This document shows positions 1 to 13,400 of a stretch of DNA of 64,000 nucleotides, piece after piece. The position numbers and the translations under genes were made by a program. The stretch's first letter is position 1. Each line of letters starts with the position of its first letter. Under the pieces are notes generated by a model. It was not told the DNA's origin, did no database searches, and saw only the letters and a program-made list of their open reading frames with translations. The DNA is from Branchiostoma belcheri (lineage: Eukaryota > Chordata > Leptocardii > Amphioxiformes > Branchiostomatidae), in assembly GCF_001625305.1 (NCBI RefSeq), contig NW_017803909.1, forward strand, positions 1,111,826 through 1,175,825. The letters run 5' to 3'.

Positions 1-1427
1 AATACAACATGCAAAGGAGGCAAACCAGCCGATTATAGACTTGATGAATGGGCGTGTAAAGTGTTGAAAAGAGAATAGATTTCCCAAAGGTGGTATGTGA
101 ACGATATTTTCCTCTACTTTTCCGTACGCAAGACACGAAAATAAATGAAGCGATTCGCATCATTCGGCACTACCTGTCGGCTTGCTTTTCTCTGTTATAT
201 TTCACTGACGGAATCCATCCTTTCTTTTGAGACATTAATGGAAATGAGGCTTGCATGAATGCAGGATCAGCAAACAGTGAATTTGTCAAAGTCAAATCTA
301 ACAGGACTCAGTCACGCTCTGCTGGTTCCACTTCAACCAACTAATGTTATCCGGCTGACTGAACATTTCTGAAACTAAACTTGAATCACTGCTATAACTC
401 ACCATTGTTATGGATACAGTATGTGTAACTGAGGCTGTACCAGGCCATATGTCAAAGAACTTAATGTGGTTGTTATTCAATAAAATCTTTTATGAGACTT
501 ACATTTATGTTTTACGAGAAGAAAGTAGAAATCACCCAGAAATACTGCTGAATATGAAGTCAGTTGCAGGAATAGAGGACCAAAATTTTGCCAGCATGCT
601 AAAAGTTAGAGTGCATTTCAATCATATATCATGATACTCTCACAATCCAATACACTTATACAGTAAGGGAAATTCTAACAGGAGCTCAAGCCATGATCAA
701 TATATTATGTCAATGGCATGAAGCCAAGTTTTAAAGCATTTGGTATCAAAGATCATAAACAAAAAAGCATCTTGCCTACTGTACTTTATTCATGTTTTAT
801 CTGTTGCACAAGAGAAAGCTTCTCAACTTTATATCAGAACAGTTAAAGTTATATTCCAGAAGTCTGAAGTTCTGGTAGCCGTGTGCATCAGATTGGTAAT
901 GTTAGCAGTGTAGCGTTACTAAAGAGAACAAAATCAATGAACGTGAATGCAAAGGTGTAATCTTGCATTGCCCTCGCACAAAGAGCCAATTCTGGTAGAG
1001 ATGGGCCATTAAATGAGGGTTGTAGTCAACGATTACTGTGACTACAACGTGAAGGGCAATTAGGGAAGAGGTCATTCGTTGTTACCTTTTAGAAGTTCCT
1101 TGTGGCGGTAGGTTGTTGCCCTCCACAAGGTTGTTGCCCCATGACAGTGTAAGTATAGATCAATGATGGGGACTTCAAGTGCATAGTTAGTAAACTGATA
1201 TTACTTATGGCAATAAAATATTCTACTAAGATTTTTCCTCTGCCAAATATTTGAATATCATTGATGTTTCATTGATCTCTGATAGATAAAGATATCTATT
1301 GGGACATAGCCAACGTTGTGCATTTCAATAGCAATAAAGATATCAATCAATGTCCTATACTATAGTTCTTCCATTTGGCTTACAGATAAGATGGCCTTTT
1401 CAGTAAAAACTTGTTTTTCTGTTACAG
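1..1427. other. No confident gene; upstream intron or flank
   Basis: I find no convincing exon here. A short open stretch at 2-64 could be the edge of an exon cut by the window, but its possible donor is weak. The rest is AT-rich with scattered stops. It is probably intron of the + strand gene whose last exons lie at 1428-2252. Confidence 0.4.
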
Positions 1428-2252
1428 ATTCAAGAATGCATAACTATGTGAACGTCGGAGGAAGTCATCAGGGTAAGACAATCCTGGTAATACTTTTCAG
1501 TTCTGTTCCACTAGAAGTGTAGTTTCTCATGCACTTTTAGTGGACAAAGACACAAAAGCAAAAGATAAACTAGTCTTTATATTCTGCTACAATCTCTATA
1601 CTATACTGTTTCATCAGTGAGTGCAATACTTTACCATACTTCCACCTGAGTTCAAGATGATAGAAATAGTTGCACACATCAGCACTATATAATTGCAGTT
1701 TTAGGAAAAAGTTTTTTGTACCGGCACATAATCTATGAAATATTCTAGTTTATGTTTAACCTTCTTGCTGAAATGTAGCTCTGACATGTGTCCTAACATT
1801 TGGCCTGGGGTAAGCTTAACTGCAATGTACGGTTATCTCAGAGTTTCATAAGGGCACTTATCAATGTCCATGTGCACTGACAATGTCAGTCCTGGACAAA
1901 ATTACATACATATATTCATCTTTGAAGGGAAAAATGCAGCATGCGGTCATGGACATTATCAATTTTACTAGATTAATGGCAGAATAATCAAATAATAATA
2001 ATGAATAATAGATGTCAATATATTCCCTTAATTCATGCAATGTGCATGAAAAGCAACTTTGAATACATGTAGATATGTGGAGTGACCACCTGTATTTTTG
2101 TTTCAGGAGGAGTAAGATCCACATGTACAGACAACACCAAGGCAACAGGATACAGCAACTGGGACTTCCCATCCCACCAAACAGTAGATCTCTGTGGAGA
2201 CCTGGAACAGTTTCACCAGAAGTACCTGACTGTTTCCAAATTTTCAGCATGA
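1428..2252 (+). CDS. C-terminal two exons of an unrecognised protein (partial)
   Basis: Two exons read together as the end of a protein. The first (1428-1472) lies between a TTACAG acceptor and a GTAAGA donor. The second (2107-2252) starts after TTTCAG and ends in TGA at 2250-2252. The phases match: the first exon leaves one base that completes a Gly codon in the second. The joined peptide includes RMHNYVNVGGSHQGG and, further on, WDFPSHQTVDLCGDLEQ, and ends LTVSKFSA. The composition looks like real protein, but I do not recognise the family. The upstream part of the gene is outside the window or in exons I could not see. A longer open frame also crosses 2075-2302 in another phase, so the reading rests on the splice-phase agreement. 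Confidence 0.45.
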
Positions 2253-5200
2253 CAAAAGACAAAATCTGGATCTGCATCTTGCTCTATTTAAACGACCAGT
2301 GAAAGTATTATTGTATTGACAACCACCCCATCCTTTTTATGATGAATTGTTGGGGGTGACAACAGGAAGAAAAGACTTGACAAAGTTTTGCAAATTCTTG
2401 AGATCTGATCTTTCAAAGAGGACAGATGACTGTCAGTGGTGTGGAAGCAAGAGGAGCTACACACAAAATTGTGGTTTGGTTAGAAAAACAAGAAAACCCA
2501 GCCTTCAGCACCAAGGACAGGTGCCATGTACAGAAGCAGGTGTTTTAACACAACCTTAAAGATTAGATTTCCATGGACGTTAAGGAAGTTTATAAGGTTG
2601 TAGGTGCACAGTGATGATGATGATGGTGATGCACTAGTATATGTGTTACAGACTGCAAAACAGAAATGGGCAAAACTTTCGCACATTCCATTGTTCTAAG
2701 AACATATTGGTGTGCCTGTGTCTTCTGGATGCAGAGAACAAAATATCTTCTATATGTCACATGCAAATCAGCATGTGTCTTTCAAAAGTAAGGCACAAAT
2801 ATCTTAACTTTGGCTGCTGTGACCAGTTTTGGCATCAAGACTTTGGCAGTGGATTAAAAGTTTCACACAACATACACTTGTTCTTGTTCATCTGTCATTG
2901 TTGATAATGACAGCACCGGGCAGTCTCACACAATGACTGATTATAGGAGAGGGGTGGATTGGAGGTGGATGTACAGTTTGTGGTTGAAAATGTACAGCTT
3001 TCATTGGTTGGAGAAGATTGTTGATATACAAGAGCTGGTTTGGTCCAAACCACAGGGTACTACAATGGTCGAGATAAATATGATAAGGGATACCATGCAT
3101 GTGTAATCCATGGCAGAATGCCACATTACCTGGAAAAGGGATTTAGGCTGAAGCTATGTGCCAGTATGGATCTTTTCAGAGAAGGATGATTTATTGGATG
3201 TGAATTGTACTAGTGTGTTGTAACATCAGTGTTGTTTGTTACATTACCCAGCAGACATTGATACCAAAACATGTCACTAATGTGTTGCAATAGATTTTGT
3301 TTCCATCATGGATGTTAATGTTAAGTTCAAGGTAAATGAACAAGTGTTCCCCAGACAAACATGTTTGGCACATTTTTGTTGCGCCACAGCTTTGCCAGTG
3401 CCAAACTGTAAAGTGCAGACAATTTCCAGTCTTCTGTTCAAACTCCATGTATTGTATTTATTCTGATCATCAATTATAGCAATGGGGCAAGTATGACAAT
3501 AGGCTTGTTGAACTTTAATGGTGAACATAGGCATATGGCAGCAATAGATTTTGTAAGATTATATGTAAATGATTCAATTGCCTCTTTGATTTTTTTCACA
3601 AGACCAGGTGGTGAATTTTAAGACTTAAGACCACTCATTTGTATTTCCATGTACATACTATAGTAGTTGGATTGTTTTAATTCCTATCATATTCAGCCAA
3701 CATGTGGGTTAACCTTCTCCCTACCGAGTAATGGCTGCAACAGATACATCTCTGTAGAGGGAACCATCCCTTAGCTGACACGAGGTTAACCATCCCTTCT
3801 GCAGGGAGGAAGTCCATTTCTCAACATGCCCAGTCATTGTTATCATAGCCTGGTGTCCAGCCTTGTTAGTTCAGTCCATGCCCTAGGGAGCGGACTAAAG
3901 CTAACAAGGCTGGATACCAGACTATTGTTTTTTTATTCTCTGTAAAACCATTAGGGTCAAACCCCAGTACATTGTCTATACATTAGTTTAGGTGGCAGAA
4001 CAAAGACTTGGACCAGATCATTTTACAGGATGTGGATGGTCCAGATTTGTCTCTCAGCTGGGTCTTTGGTTAAAATGGAATTGGAGGTATATTCAATTGG
4101 CAAAAACAAATCCAACACTCGAGTTGGATTGGTAAAGACAAAACTTTATTGCACCTCTTGTCTAAGTGTGGGGATGGCTTTAGTGGTTTATTGCTTTTAA
4201 ATTTATGATAAGAAAACAGTAATGAATGAATGTTTTTTTCAAATTTCTTGAATGTGTTATCTGTGAGAGCAGATACTGGCTTTTTGGTCATATCAGACAT
4301 GTAAGGAGGGTTGGTTGGTAATCTGATGGATTGTTTGAATGAATGATTTATTGGTACCGCTGTAAAAATGTACAGTGCCATAATATATATATTTATGTTC
4401 TTATCAAACAAAATGGCATGTTGGATGGCAATGTTAACATTGGTGTTTCACTAGAAGTGGCTATTCACTACTTCTGGTATTATTGAATATTTAAGTCTTA
4501 TCAAGACATAGTGATAATAGCACAGTGAATTTTAACATCATGGTTATCTATCCTTACTTTAGGAAAGTGGGATAGCCTGTAATGTCTTACCCTGTACATA
4601 TACCTTGTACACTGTTTTCTATAATATACATAAACCAATCTTGCTGAGTGCATTGGTCATTGTTTTTCGCTTCCACACAAAGGGCATGCATATTCAGAAA
4701 CATGTTAATTGACTGGTTAATACCTTATGCTCTGGAGACAGTTCATTGTGTATTGGGAGATGTGTATTGGAAGGATATTGTATAGAGTGTTTCTGAACTT
4801 GAAGTAAACATGCGTACAGAATGGTCATAACCGTGTCTGTGTACCAAACAGAAAATTAACTTAAAGAAAACTGTGATATTTGAACTGCTATTGGAGGTTA
4901 CAGAAGAGGCATGTATGCCCACCAGCTTTATACCTGTGAACATGACACTCTGAGGTCAATAAAGTAACTAACCAATGGGTACAATAAAAAGTTGCAGTGT
5001 CTCCCTTTTATTTTCCGGTTCAGGTTGGATATTGCAATGATCATTGTTTCAATCAAGTAACCATCAATCAATTGGGTTAGTCAGCCCGTCTCACCTAACT
5101 AATTGCAGCTTAACCATTATGATCATGGCAAACTTGCACACATTCCACACGGTTCAAAAGAGACACCATATGGCCAACTGCAGTACTGCAACCATATTGC

Positions 5201-5761
5201 AAATACATGTAGCTGACAGCAAACTCTTACAAAGGAGCTGCAAAATGAGCAAATATCTGTGATAAATGGCAAACAAAAACAAGAGTCCATTGGACATGGA
5301 TTTCTAACACCTTTGGCAGAGTGAGCAAAGGTGTACCATGCCAACAAAATTAATCAACTTGATACAATCAGAATAAACACTTCATGCATGAAATGATGAG
5401 GAAAATGTGCAGTAATGACAGTAAATGTTGATATCAGACAGATTTCCTCACTAAAAGTGCATTTAAACACCGACAACTGTACATATAATACATGGATTTT
5501 CCTCAATGCTGCTTTATACAGCTCTAACTTCTCTGGCACAATTTTTAGATGTACACCGATCTTGTTGGTTCACAATTGTAACTACATACATGTATTCATA
5601 TTTCACATTTAGGATCCTTTAGCAGTGACACAGATATCATGACTTAAGATATTGATAATACTGCAGTCTCAAAAGCCTGCCATTCTATCCTCCTTGACAA
5701 GCCCTGCCATAGTAGTCTGTTGATAAACAGCAGCTTCAAGGCAAAAACAGCTGTGAGTAGT
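2253..5761. other. Intergenic and 3' UTR sequence
   Basis: This holds the 3' UTR of the preceding + gene and, on its right, the 3' UTR of CIAO2B (-). I see no coding exon. The only structured element is a short hairpin at 3847-3927. Confidence 0.5.
3847..3927. repeat. Short inverted-repeat (hairpin) element
   Basis: Left and right halves are near-perfect reverse complements. ATAGCCTGGTGTCCAGCC on the left pairs with GGCTGGATACCAGACTAT on the right. The inner TTGTTAGTTCAGTCC pairs imperfectly with GGACTAAAGCTAACAA around a loop of about 14 nt. The fold-back is about 80 bp and looks like a miniature inverted-repeat element. I see no clear target-site duplication. Confidence 0.55.
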
Positions 5762-7166
5762 TCAGTTCCTGGTACTGAGACACTGGTTCACCACCTCCAG
5801 CAGATGTTGGTTCTCCAGAGCTGCTGCAACCCTCTCTTTGTCTGCAAGCTGTTTGTTTACTACAGAGGAAAACAACAGGAAAACAGTAAGTCCATGCCCG
5901 ATAATATTCATAAGATAAGATTAGCAATGAATTGCCACAATGGATGGTCAATAATATGTTGCTATGAAAGTGTGGGATATAGACACATACCTGCAAGCTC
6001 TGACTGGTGGGTGCCTGGTGTTATGTGTACATCAACCTATAGAAAACAAGAAAAGATCACAAAATGGTATGAACATGTGGATCCTTTCCTGGATCAGGAA
6101 TACTAGCCTATCTGTTGACCTTCTACTTACTAAATTTTGGTTAGGACAGAGAGGAATGAATGTAATATAAAACTGACACAAGCTTTAATTTTCCTGATGA
6201 ACTTCAATACCAACCCCTACAACTCTGACTCAGTCTAAAACAGAAAGTCAGCAGCAAAATATTACTAGAATTCTCTACAGTAAAGTAATTCTTTTACAGC
6301 AATATAATGGGAAGATGCAAATGAATGCCATACCTTGAACCTGGTTGGTAGAGCCCTGAGCAGCTTAACTCTGATTGACAGCCCAATGAGTGTGGCCATG
6401 CTGCAGTGTGGGATTGTGGGGGTGAACTCCACTGACACGTTGTTGTTGTCCTCATCAACCTGAAAAACACAAATGAAATTACTGAAGATAACAAGACTGC
6501 TACATACAACAAGCATGAGCCAGGAGCTGGAGATAGTGCTTAATCATAGACAAAAGTGATTGACATGATTAAATTCCACATGCATGTAACATTCTGACCA
6601 AATCAACCGACTTACCGTGATTCTGGACTGTTCAATAACATTCAACTCCTCCAAGGTCAGAGGATGTTCAGGGTCATTGATAGACCTGACAAGATGTGCA
6701 AGAGGAGTTAAGGAGCCAAGTTCTAGTCAGTGGATCACCAACCAAAGAAATGTAGTACACTACTGCAAAAAATCTACTAATTAGCATTACTTGGCATTAG
6801 TATAAGAACCTCAATCAGATTATATGCATCAGATTATTGGCTGGATCTTAGGTGTTGCTGTGCTGTATAAGATAGCTCGTTTTCAACTCTGACTGCAGGC
6901 ACAGCCCCCTTTATACATAAAAACTTGGCATCTTTTTCAGCATATGCCCCCCTCCCACCCATGCAGCTCCGATCTATCCTGTATTATTGCCAGGTAACCA
7001 GTTCTCTGTGCCAGGAAAGGATATCGAAAATTTCCCTTGCATCAATCTTATCCTCCACATCGTCATCCAGCTCCTCTGGCGTCACTTCGCGCTCAGATGT
7101 GCGCCCGTAAAGTTGCGGGTTCGCATTCTGTAACCTTTCTTGGCTCGACATTTTGGAACGCGACAT
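5762..7166 (-). CDS. CIAO2B: CIAO2B (FAM96B/MIP18), cytosolic iron-sulfur assembly targeting factor
   Basis: This is the MIP18/DUF59-family subunit which, with CIAO1 and MMS19, hands Fe-S clusters to cytosolic and nuclear apoproteins. Five exons on the minus strand: 7025-7151 (or from the in-frame ATG at 7166), 6616-6695, 6334-6459, 5991-6036 and 5762-5859. Lengths sum to 477 nt, or 158 aa from the 7151 ATG; the human protein is about 163 aa. Diagnostic segments are [44 protein letters not shown] with the conserved reactive Cys, and [16 protein letters not shown]. The stop is TGA at 5762-5764. The first intron has no GT donor and is best read as a U12-type AT-AC intron (separate entry). The gene is head-to-head with TTC5, 244 bp away. 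Identification is secure; the start Met is ambiguous between two nearby ATGs. Confidence 0.95.
6696..7024 (-). other. CIAO2B: U12-type AT-AC intron 1 of CIAO2B
   Basis: On the minus strand, exon 1 ends ...ATTTTCG and is followed at once by ATATCCTTT, the U12 AT-AC 5' splice consensus. Upstream of exon 2 is TCCTTAAC, a perfect U12 branch site (minus strand, within 6701-6714). AC follows 12-13 nt after the branch adenosine and abuts exon 2 at 6695. Joining there gives [15 protein letters not shown], colinear with human [15 protein letters not shown]. No GT-AG alternative preserves this alignment. The intron is 329 nt long. Confidence 0.85.
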
Positions 7167-7410
7167 TAGTTTGTCTGGGGGGGCGAGGTCAAAGTTGAAA
7201 GTATTTTCTTGCAAAAATTTCGCTTAAATATGTAATTGTAGCAACAACTTAACATACTGTATCTTTCCTCGTAAAGTTAATATTGCTTATATAACGCCGG
7301 ATTAGAACGCTTCGTTATGTTTGACGTGAACAGATAATACTTTTACACTATCATACCTTAAAGAGAATGGTCTAGCCCGATTTCCCACTATGCTTTGTAG
7401 TGTTTTGGCG
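7167..7410. promoter_or_regulatory. Divergent CIAO2B/TTC5 promoter
   Basis: 244 bp separate the two start codons, so transcription of both genes must start within or very near this segment. There is no obvious TATA box for either gene. An ATGGCGGAGATGGCG stretch spans the TTC5 start codon. Confidence 0.6.
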
Positions 7411-10400
7411 ATGGCGGAGATGGCGACAGTTGGGGAGGGTGGAGAGGGGGACGCCTCAGTTCTCCACCAAATCAAGGTTGTATAACAATCGTTAGACTAC
7501 ATAAGATTTCTGAATAGTTCTGTGCACCTGAGGAATATATCAGTGTCGAACACAACATGCTGGCATCAAGGCAACTGCATGAGGTTCTGTAACTTGTGCC
7601 AAGTCCTGCCTTGGAAACTTTCAGATATGAAACGGCTAACACAAATATTCAGTGATATGCCATATGATAAAAGCCTAAGGTTTCTAATAATATTGCTCTG
7701 TTATTTCTTACTATGAAGGACACGGTTGATAAACTGTACGAGTTCAGGGACCATTACTTTGAGCAACACGGCATCGATAGAGCAGCACAAAAGGCAGAGG
7801 ATGTGAAAGCAGAGGTGTCAAAGGCCATGAAGCTACTTGATGAGTTACAAGGTGATATGTTTACCTTTTATCAATAGTGGAGGATTTTTAGTTCACATGC
7901 ATAATTAAGTTACCACAACTCACAATCTATCTCTTCACTACAAGGTTTGTCTTTACGTATATGTTAGTGATTAAATGTACTACATGTAACATGTTAGCAT
8001 TCATGTTGCAACTATATACCTTCTTATCACACAGAAACATGCCCCAACAAGGCACAGGTTTACATGCAGAGAGGCCGTGCCCTGAACGTCACCTCAGATT
8101 TTGACCCTGAAGCTCTGGACGTGCTGTCCAAAGCTGTGAAGCTCGACCCCTCCCTGGTGGAAGCGTGGAACAACCTTGGGGAGTGCTACTGGAAGAAGGG
8201 AGACGTGGAGGCTGCCAAAAACTGCTTCTCTGGAGCTCTTGCCAAAGTAAGATTTTATTCATCGTAAACTGATAAATCAAGCATTTTTATAGCCTCTACC
8301 AGATCTCAGAACCAGCAAGAAAGAGTAGAAATTGGCCAAATAAAACATGCTCCCAAGTGCCAAACTGTACTCCTTAGTGGACCAACTCCCCTGGCATGTT
8401 ATTTGTCTATTTGACCAATTTCTACACTATCCAGCACATTTCTGAGACCTGAGAGGTGTGTTATGCCAAAGGGCAGTTATAGTGGCTATATAGATACAGA
8501 TTTACATGTACATAACTAATTTCTCTAACAGTCCAGGAACAAAGTGTCATTGAGGAATCTATCCATGGTCTTACGCCAGCTCGGTACGGACCCTGTTGAA
8601 CGACTCAAGAATATCCAGGAAAGTGTGACTGTAGCCAAGGAAGCTGTACAACTGGATGTCAATGATGGCACTTCTTGGTGTAAGATTTTGTCAATTTTTG
8701 TTGACAAATTTGGAAATGAGTCTTTAATGTCAAGAATGTTCTAACTGCTTGTTATTACTGGTGTGTGTGTTTTTGGGGGGTCAGGGGTAAAGAGTTTGTA
8801 TGGACTTAAGGCAGTGATTGTATATCAAAGTTTGTAATGTAACATCTTTATGTTTTGTCCAGTCGTTCTTGGCAATGCCTACCTGTCAGTGTACTTCTCT
8901 GGTGACCAAAATCTACAGATTCTCAAACAATGCATGAGTGCATACAACCAAGCGGTAAGTATTTAGTGGAGCCTTGAGAGAATGATTATTACTCACAAAC
9001 ACAATAAAGATGTGCATTGTTTTTTTTTACTTTGGTGGACAATGTTAATATTCACTTATCCAACTATTATGAATATATATAACGTTACATTATATACAAT
9101 GGGGTTGTCAACTAACAGCATTCTGTTATCATATTTCTGTACTTACACATGTAGGATAACACTGACATAGACGAAATTACATATTATATTCATTAATGAT
9201 TAAAAGGTCTTATAATGTGGCAAGGTATACATGTGTTATAAATTATCCAGAAAAATCTGTCAAGACATTGAAGTTGTTTTCCTTCTATCTACAACTTTAA
9301 GCATGTCAAATGAATTAAGACATGTGTTGGTGTAACTTATTTAAGTAAATAATTGATGTGATATTACAGGCACATCAAATGGTGATAATGACATTTTGTC
9401 TGTCAACCAACTAGAAACCCTGGTTACTACGAACACTAGGATTACAGTGAAAAGTACTAGTACTCAAATGAGAACTTGTTCTGCTTACAATTTTTATGTC
9501 ACACGTACAGCAACAGACTCTTTTTGTAGCCTGTAAGGTGACATTTTTCAGTCTGAAGTTTCATTCTCCATCCATGGCTGTAAGCACAGTTGACATGTCC
9601 TCAGTACTAGCCTGAGACCCTGCGGTGATATAGAAGTTATCATTTAACACCGAAGTTGGTTCAAGTTCCATGGGAGACTGAAAGTCTTTTGCCATCTCTT
9701 CACTTTGTGGTACCATGCAGCAGCACATTCTCACCAGGTGACCCCGAAGGCCTGTCCTGGGTAGCTGACTGTGGCTGATCATACTTGCAACCTCCAGTTG
9801 ACTGATGTTTTGCTGTGCCACCTTTGCTGTAGCCACTTCTGTTTCGGAGTAGGGCGGAATGTTCCCGAGAACACTGTCAAGGCTCTCGCTGTCGTCCATT
9901 TCAGTGTAGTAGATGACCTTATCTTCGTTATCTTCCTTCAAACAGATTTCCTCTGAAACTTCCTGTTTTGATGTCGATCGGGAACATGTTGGTGATGAGA
10001 TATTTGAACTATTGCCCGAACTAGGAGTAAGATGTACATTTTGTACCGTTTCTCTTGATGGTACGCATTCAGCTCCTTTTTTCACACCAATTTTTCTGAC
10101 AATCCTTTTGACATTTGGTGTGAGATCACAGTGAAACTGCTTGCCTGGAGAATTACTCCCAGCTGTGTCTGCATCATTTGTGCTTGGTGCACTTACATCT
10201 TCCAGTGAAACATCTTGCAGTAAAGATACACACTTTCTTGCCCTCGACTCATTTTTACCTCTAGCTGTAGCATAAACCTGGTTGGCAGTGTTCTTGGTCC
10301 TTTTCCACATCCATCCTTGTTGAACCTCTTCCCGAGTCAGGCTTCTTTCTCTCAAAATGCGGTTCAACCGTCTCTCTTCGGAGTCTGTAAGAGGAAGATG

Positions 10401-13400
10401 TAATCTGCAGTAAGACAGAAGCCTTAGTTCCTCGGCTATTTCAGACTGCTTTAGCTTCTGAGAATGTTCCTCTTTCAAGTGCCCCTCCTCTGGAATGCTC
10501 GTGTCCGCTTGTTCAAATTGCAAAGTTTCCGATGTTAAGTTCTCGCTGTTTTCCATGTTCCCCATGTCCATTGTTGCTGCTTGAATGCTTGCCGCCATCA
10601 CGACTTGAAGTCTGCGAGGCCGCTGGATGCCAGTCTTGTAAAATGTTTGTTTTTAAAACGCTTTCTTCAACCGTGGTGCTGCACGTGATTTGAAGTAGAA
10701 CTTGGGAATTGGTAACGATAGAACGCTCACAAACAACTGCGCCCTTTGCCTCCTGACTGTAGCGCATGAGTCGACAGAGAAATAATGTTGACGTATAACC
10801 GGATGATGTAAATGTTGTACAGCAGTTTGTGGTGAGGAAAACACGGGATTTTTTACGGAAGTTGACCGGAGACAACTGTGTTATCAGCTGGACGCATGCA
10901 CGGGGGCGGGCCACTGTCGTCTGCTTTTGGGACTGTACCAACTTCAACCGCATGCGAGGGGCGCACTATTTCGCATAGTGTTTAAGGTGAAATGATGCAA
11001 GGCTACGTAAACTAGTACAGAATTGATGTTGCTTTATTACGGTACAGTTGATATTATTTTGGTCTTAATCAGGCAATCGTCCAGTTTTGCGTCAAATTTC
11101 GAAAATTGTGTAGTTAAGTCCACCACTTTTTTGTGATGGTATTGCCCGAATGAGAAAATGGCGGACGTCTACATTCGAAAAGCCGAGACCAGACGACGTG
11201 GAGACTAGACGACGCATGTCTAGCTGTTATCGTGGCCTAACAATTGTATAACTTCCCAAACAATATCCTGACATCGGAATTTAGCGTTTTCACAAAGCTT
11301 GGTAAATCTGGGATACTTTAAGAAGTCAAATCTGTTGAGCGAAGGAGTGTGATAAAGCTAAATTTAGCGGTTCAACATTCAGCGATGACGGAAGGCGACA
11401 TCAATTTCTGGGACTCCCTTGAGACTTTAGGCCATGAACTTTTGGATCGCGAAAGAGAGATTGTTCAGAAAAGACAACCTGCTACAGAAAAGGCCAAGAC
11501 ACCTACCTCAGAGAATGGAGAGAGTGGTTCCAGAGGACAAGTGTTGAGAGCTATCGAGCGTCTTACCGAAACCATGATTGTTGCATTGTCCAAAGAACAG
11601 TCTCCAGTGCTGACTTACAAAGATAGAAGGAACTCCTCAAATGTGTCATTCGATGAGGATTTCGGAGTCGTTCCCAGCGACACTATTGCAGTCAAGACGG
11701 TGGACTTCTCGGCAATAAAGTCGACGACAAGATTTGCAAGAACTTTACAAGTCCTTGCCATAAGTTACCGGCTTGTACAGACGAACACATACTCTACAAA
11801 ACGGGACGTCTTTTACAACAACACGAAGTTGTTTGGTAGCCAGCGTGTGCTTGATACGATAGTTGACGACATCGCCTGTATGTTGAATGTACCCAGGCAT
11901 AGTCTGCACATCTTAGCAACATCAAAAGGTTGTGTAGCCGGAGATCTAACGCTGGTAGACAGTGATGGCAGTTTTCTGGACTGTTCTGTAGCAAGCGGAG
12001 GAACCATGGTGCCAGCACATGTGCAACATATCACAAACCTACACTCAAGTAAGTCCGTGTTTCGTTCTGTGTACCTCACTATATTGTCGAGTCCTTGGTT
12101 CTTTCTCAAGTTACAAAATCACAAATTTCAGCTGGTAATATTGCTATGGCAACACCTCTCATTTATAATAACATTTATCATCAACTATTTTCCTGTTCAT
12201 ATTGCAGTCACACTACATAATTGAAAGATCACGAGGTTGGATCTGCATGTGTAACCGAACAGACCAGTGTCCAGAAAAGATAATTCTCTTGTTTTGCATC
12301 TTTTTGTCTTAAAACGGCAACTAAGTTGCTGATGTCCTTGTTTTCCCTTGCAGATGCCAAGTTTGTGCTAGTTGTGGAAAAGGATGCCACTTTCCAGAAG
12401 TTACTGGATGATGGCTTCTGCAGGAAGCTGGCACCTTGCATCATGGTCACAGGCAAGGGAGTACCCGACCTCAACACACGTATGTTAGTCCACAAACTGT
12501 GGAAGGCCTTCCACATACCTGTCTTTGCTCTGGTGGATGCTGATCCCCACGGTATGGAAATCATGTGTACATACAAGTATGGGTCCATGGCGCTTTCACA
12601 TGAATTCCACAGCCTGACTGTACCCACCCTGAAGTGGCTCGGAGTGCTGCCTTCAGACATCAGACGACTCTGCATCCAAGAGGATGTCCTCTTACCCATG
12701 AATGACTCGGACAGAGCAAAAGCAAGGGAGCTACTTGAGAAGCCCTTCCTTTCCGCTGAGCCGTTGTGGAAGAGAGAGTTAGAGGAGTTCCTCACAAGAG
12801 ACAGAAAGGCGGAAATTCAGTCTCTCATTTCCATTTCTCCAACCTTCCTAACAGATGTGTACATTCCTAACAAAATCAAGTTTGGAGGCTGGATCTAATG
12901 GCAACCTTTATAAAGATTTTGTCTGACCAGTCACCACATCTGTGGGACAACAATGATAAATGTTTACTCCTATGAACTGAAGGACTGCTAGAGGGTTGCA
13001 TATAAAGAAATTAGTTGAATGCATGCCATAAATATATTCATGACTTTTTGAGGACATTCTACATATTGTTTTGTATCATTAACCATTCATTTTCTTGTAT
13101 TGTCATAAGCCACCAACATTTCTTGCATATCTTCTTTTGTTATGAAATATGATAGGCACCAAGGTTTAGATTTATCAAGTAAACCCTCAGGTATTCATGT
13201 AGTGGATTGTAACTGAAGATGCTATAAGGTACCAGAGGACAGGCATTGTAAATACTGTGTACAAAGATTATGTTTCACATAATACAGTGGATATGTTGTG
13301 ATGAATAAAATTCAATTTGTGTGTTTCAAAGATGTCACATCATTTGCAAGTGTAGTGAATAGACACTTTTCTAGGAATGTATACTACGTAGTACATTTTG

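Noticed and set aside
410-634. 74-codon + frame at the left edge
   Set aside because: No homology, splice sites or composition bias; a length expected by chance in AT-rich DNA.
6984-7214. CIAO2B exon 1 continuing to the residues [11 protein letters not shown] with a GT donor
   Set aside because: That tail has no family match, and the U12 junction restores the conserved sequence exactly.
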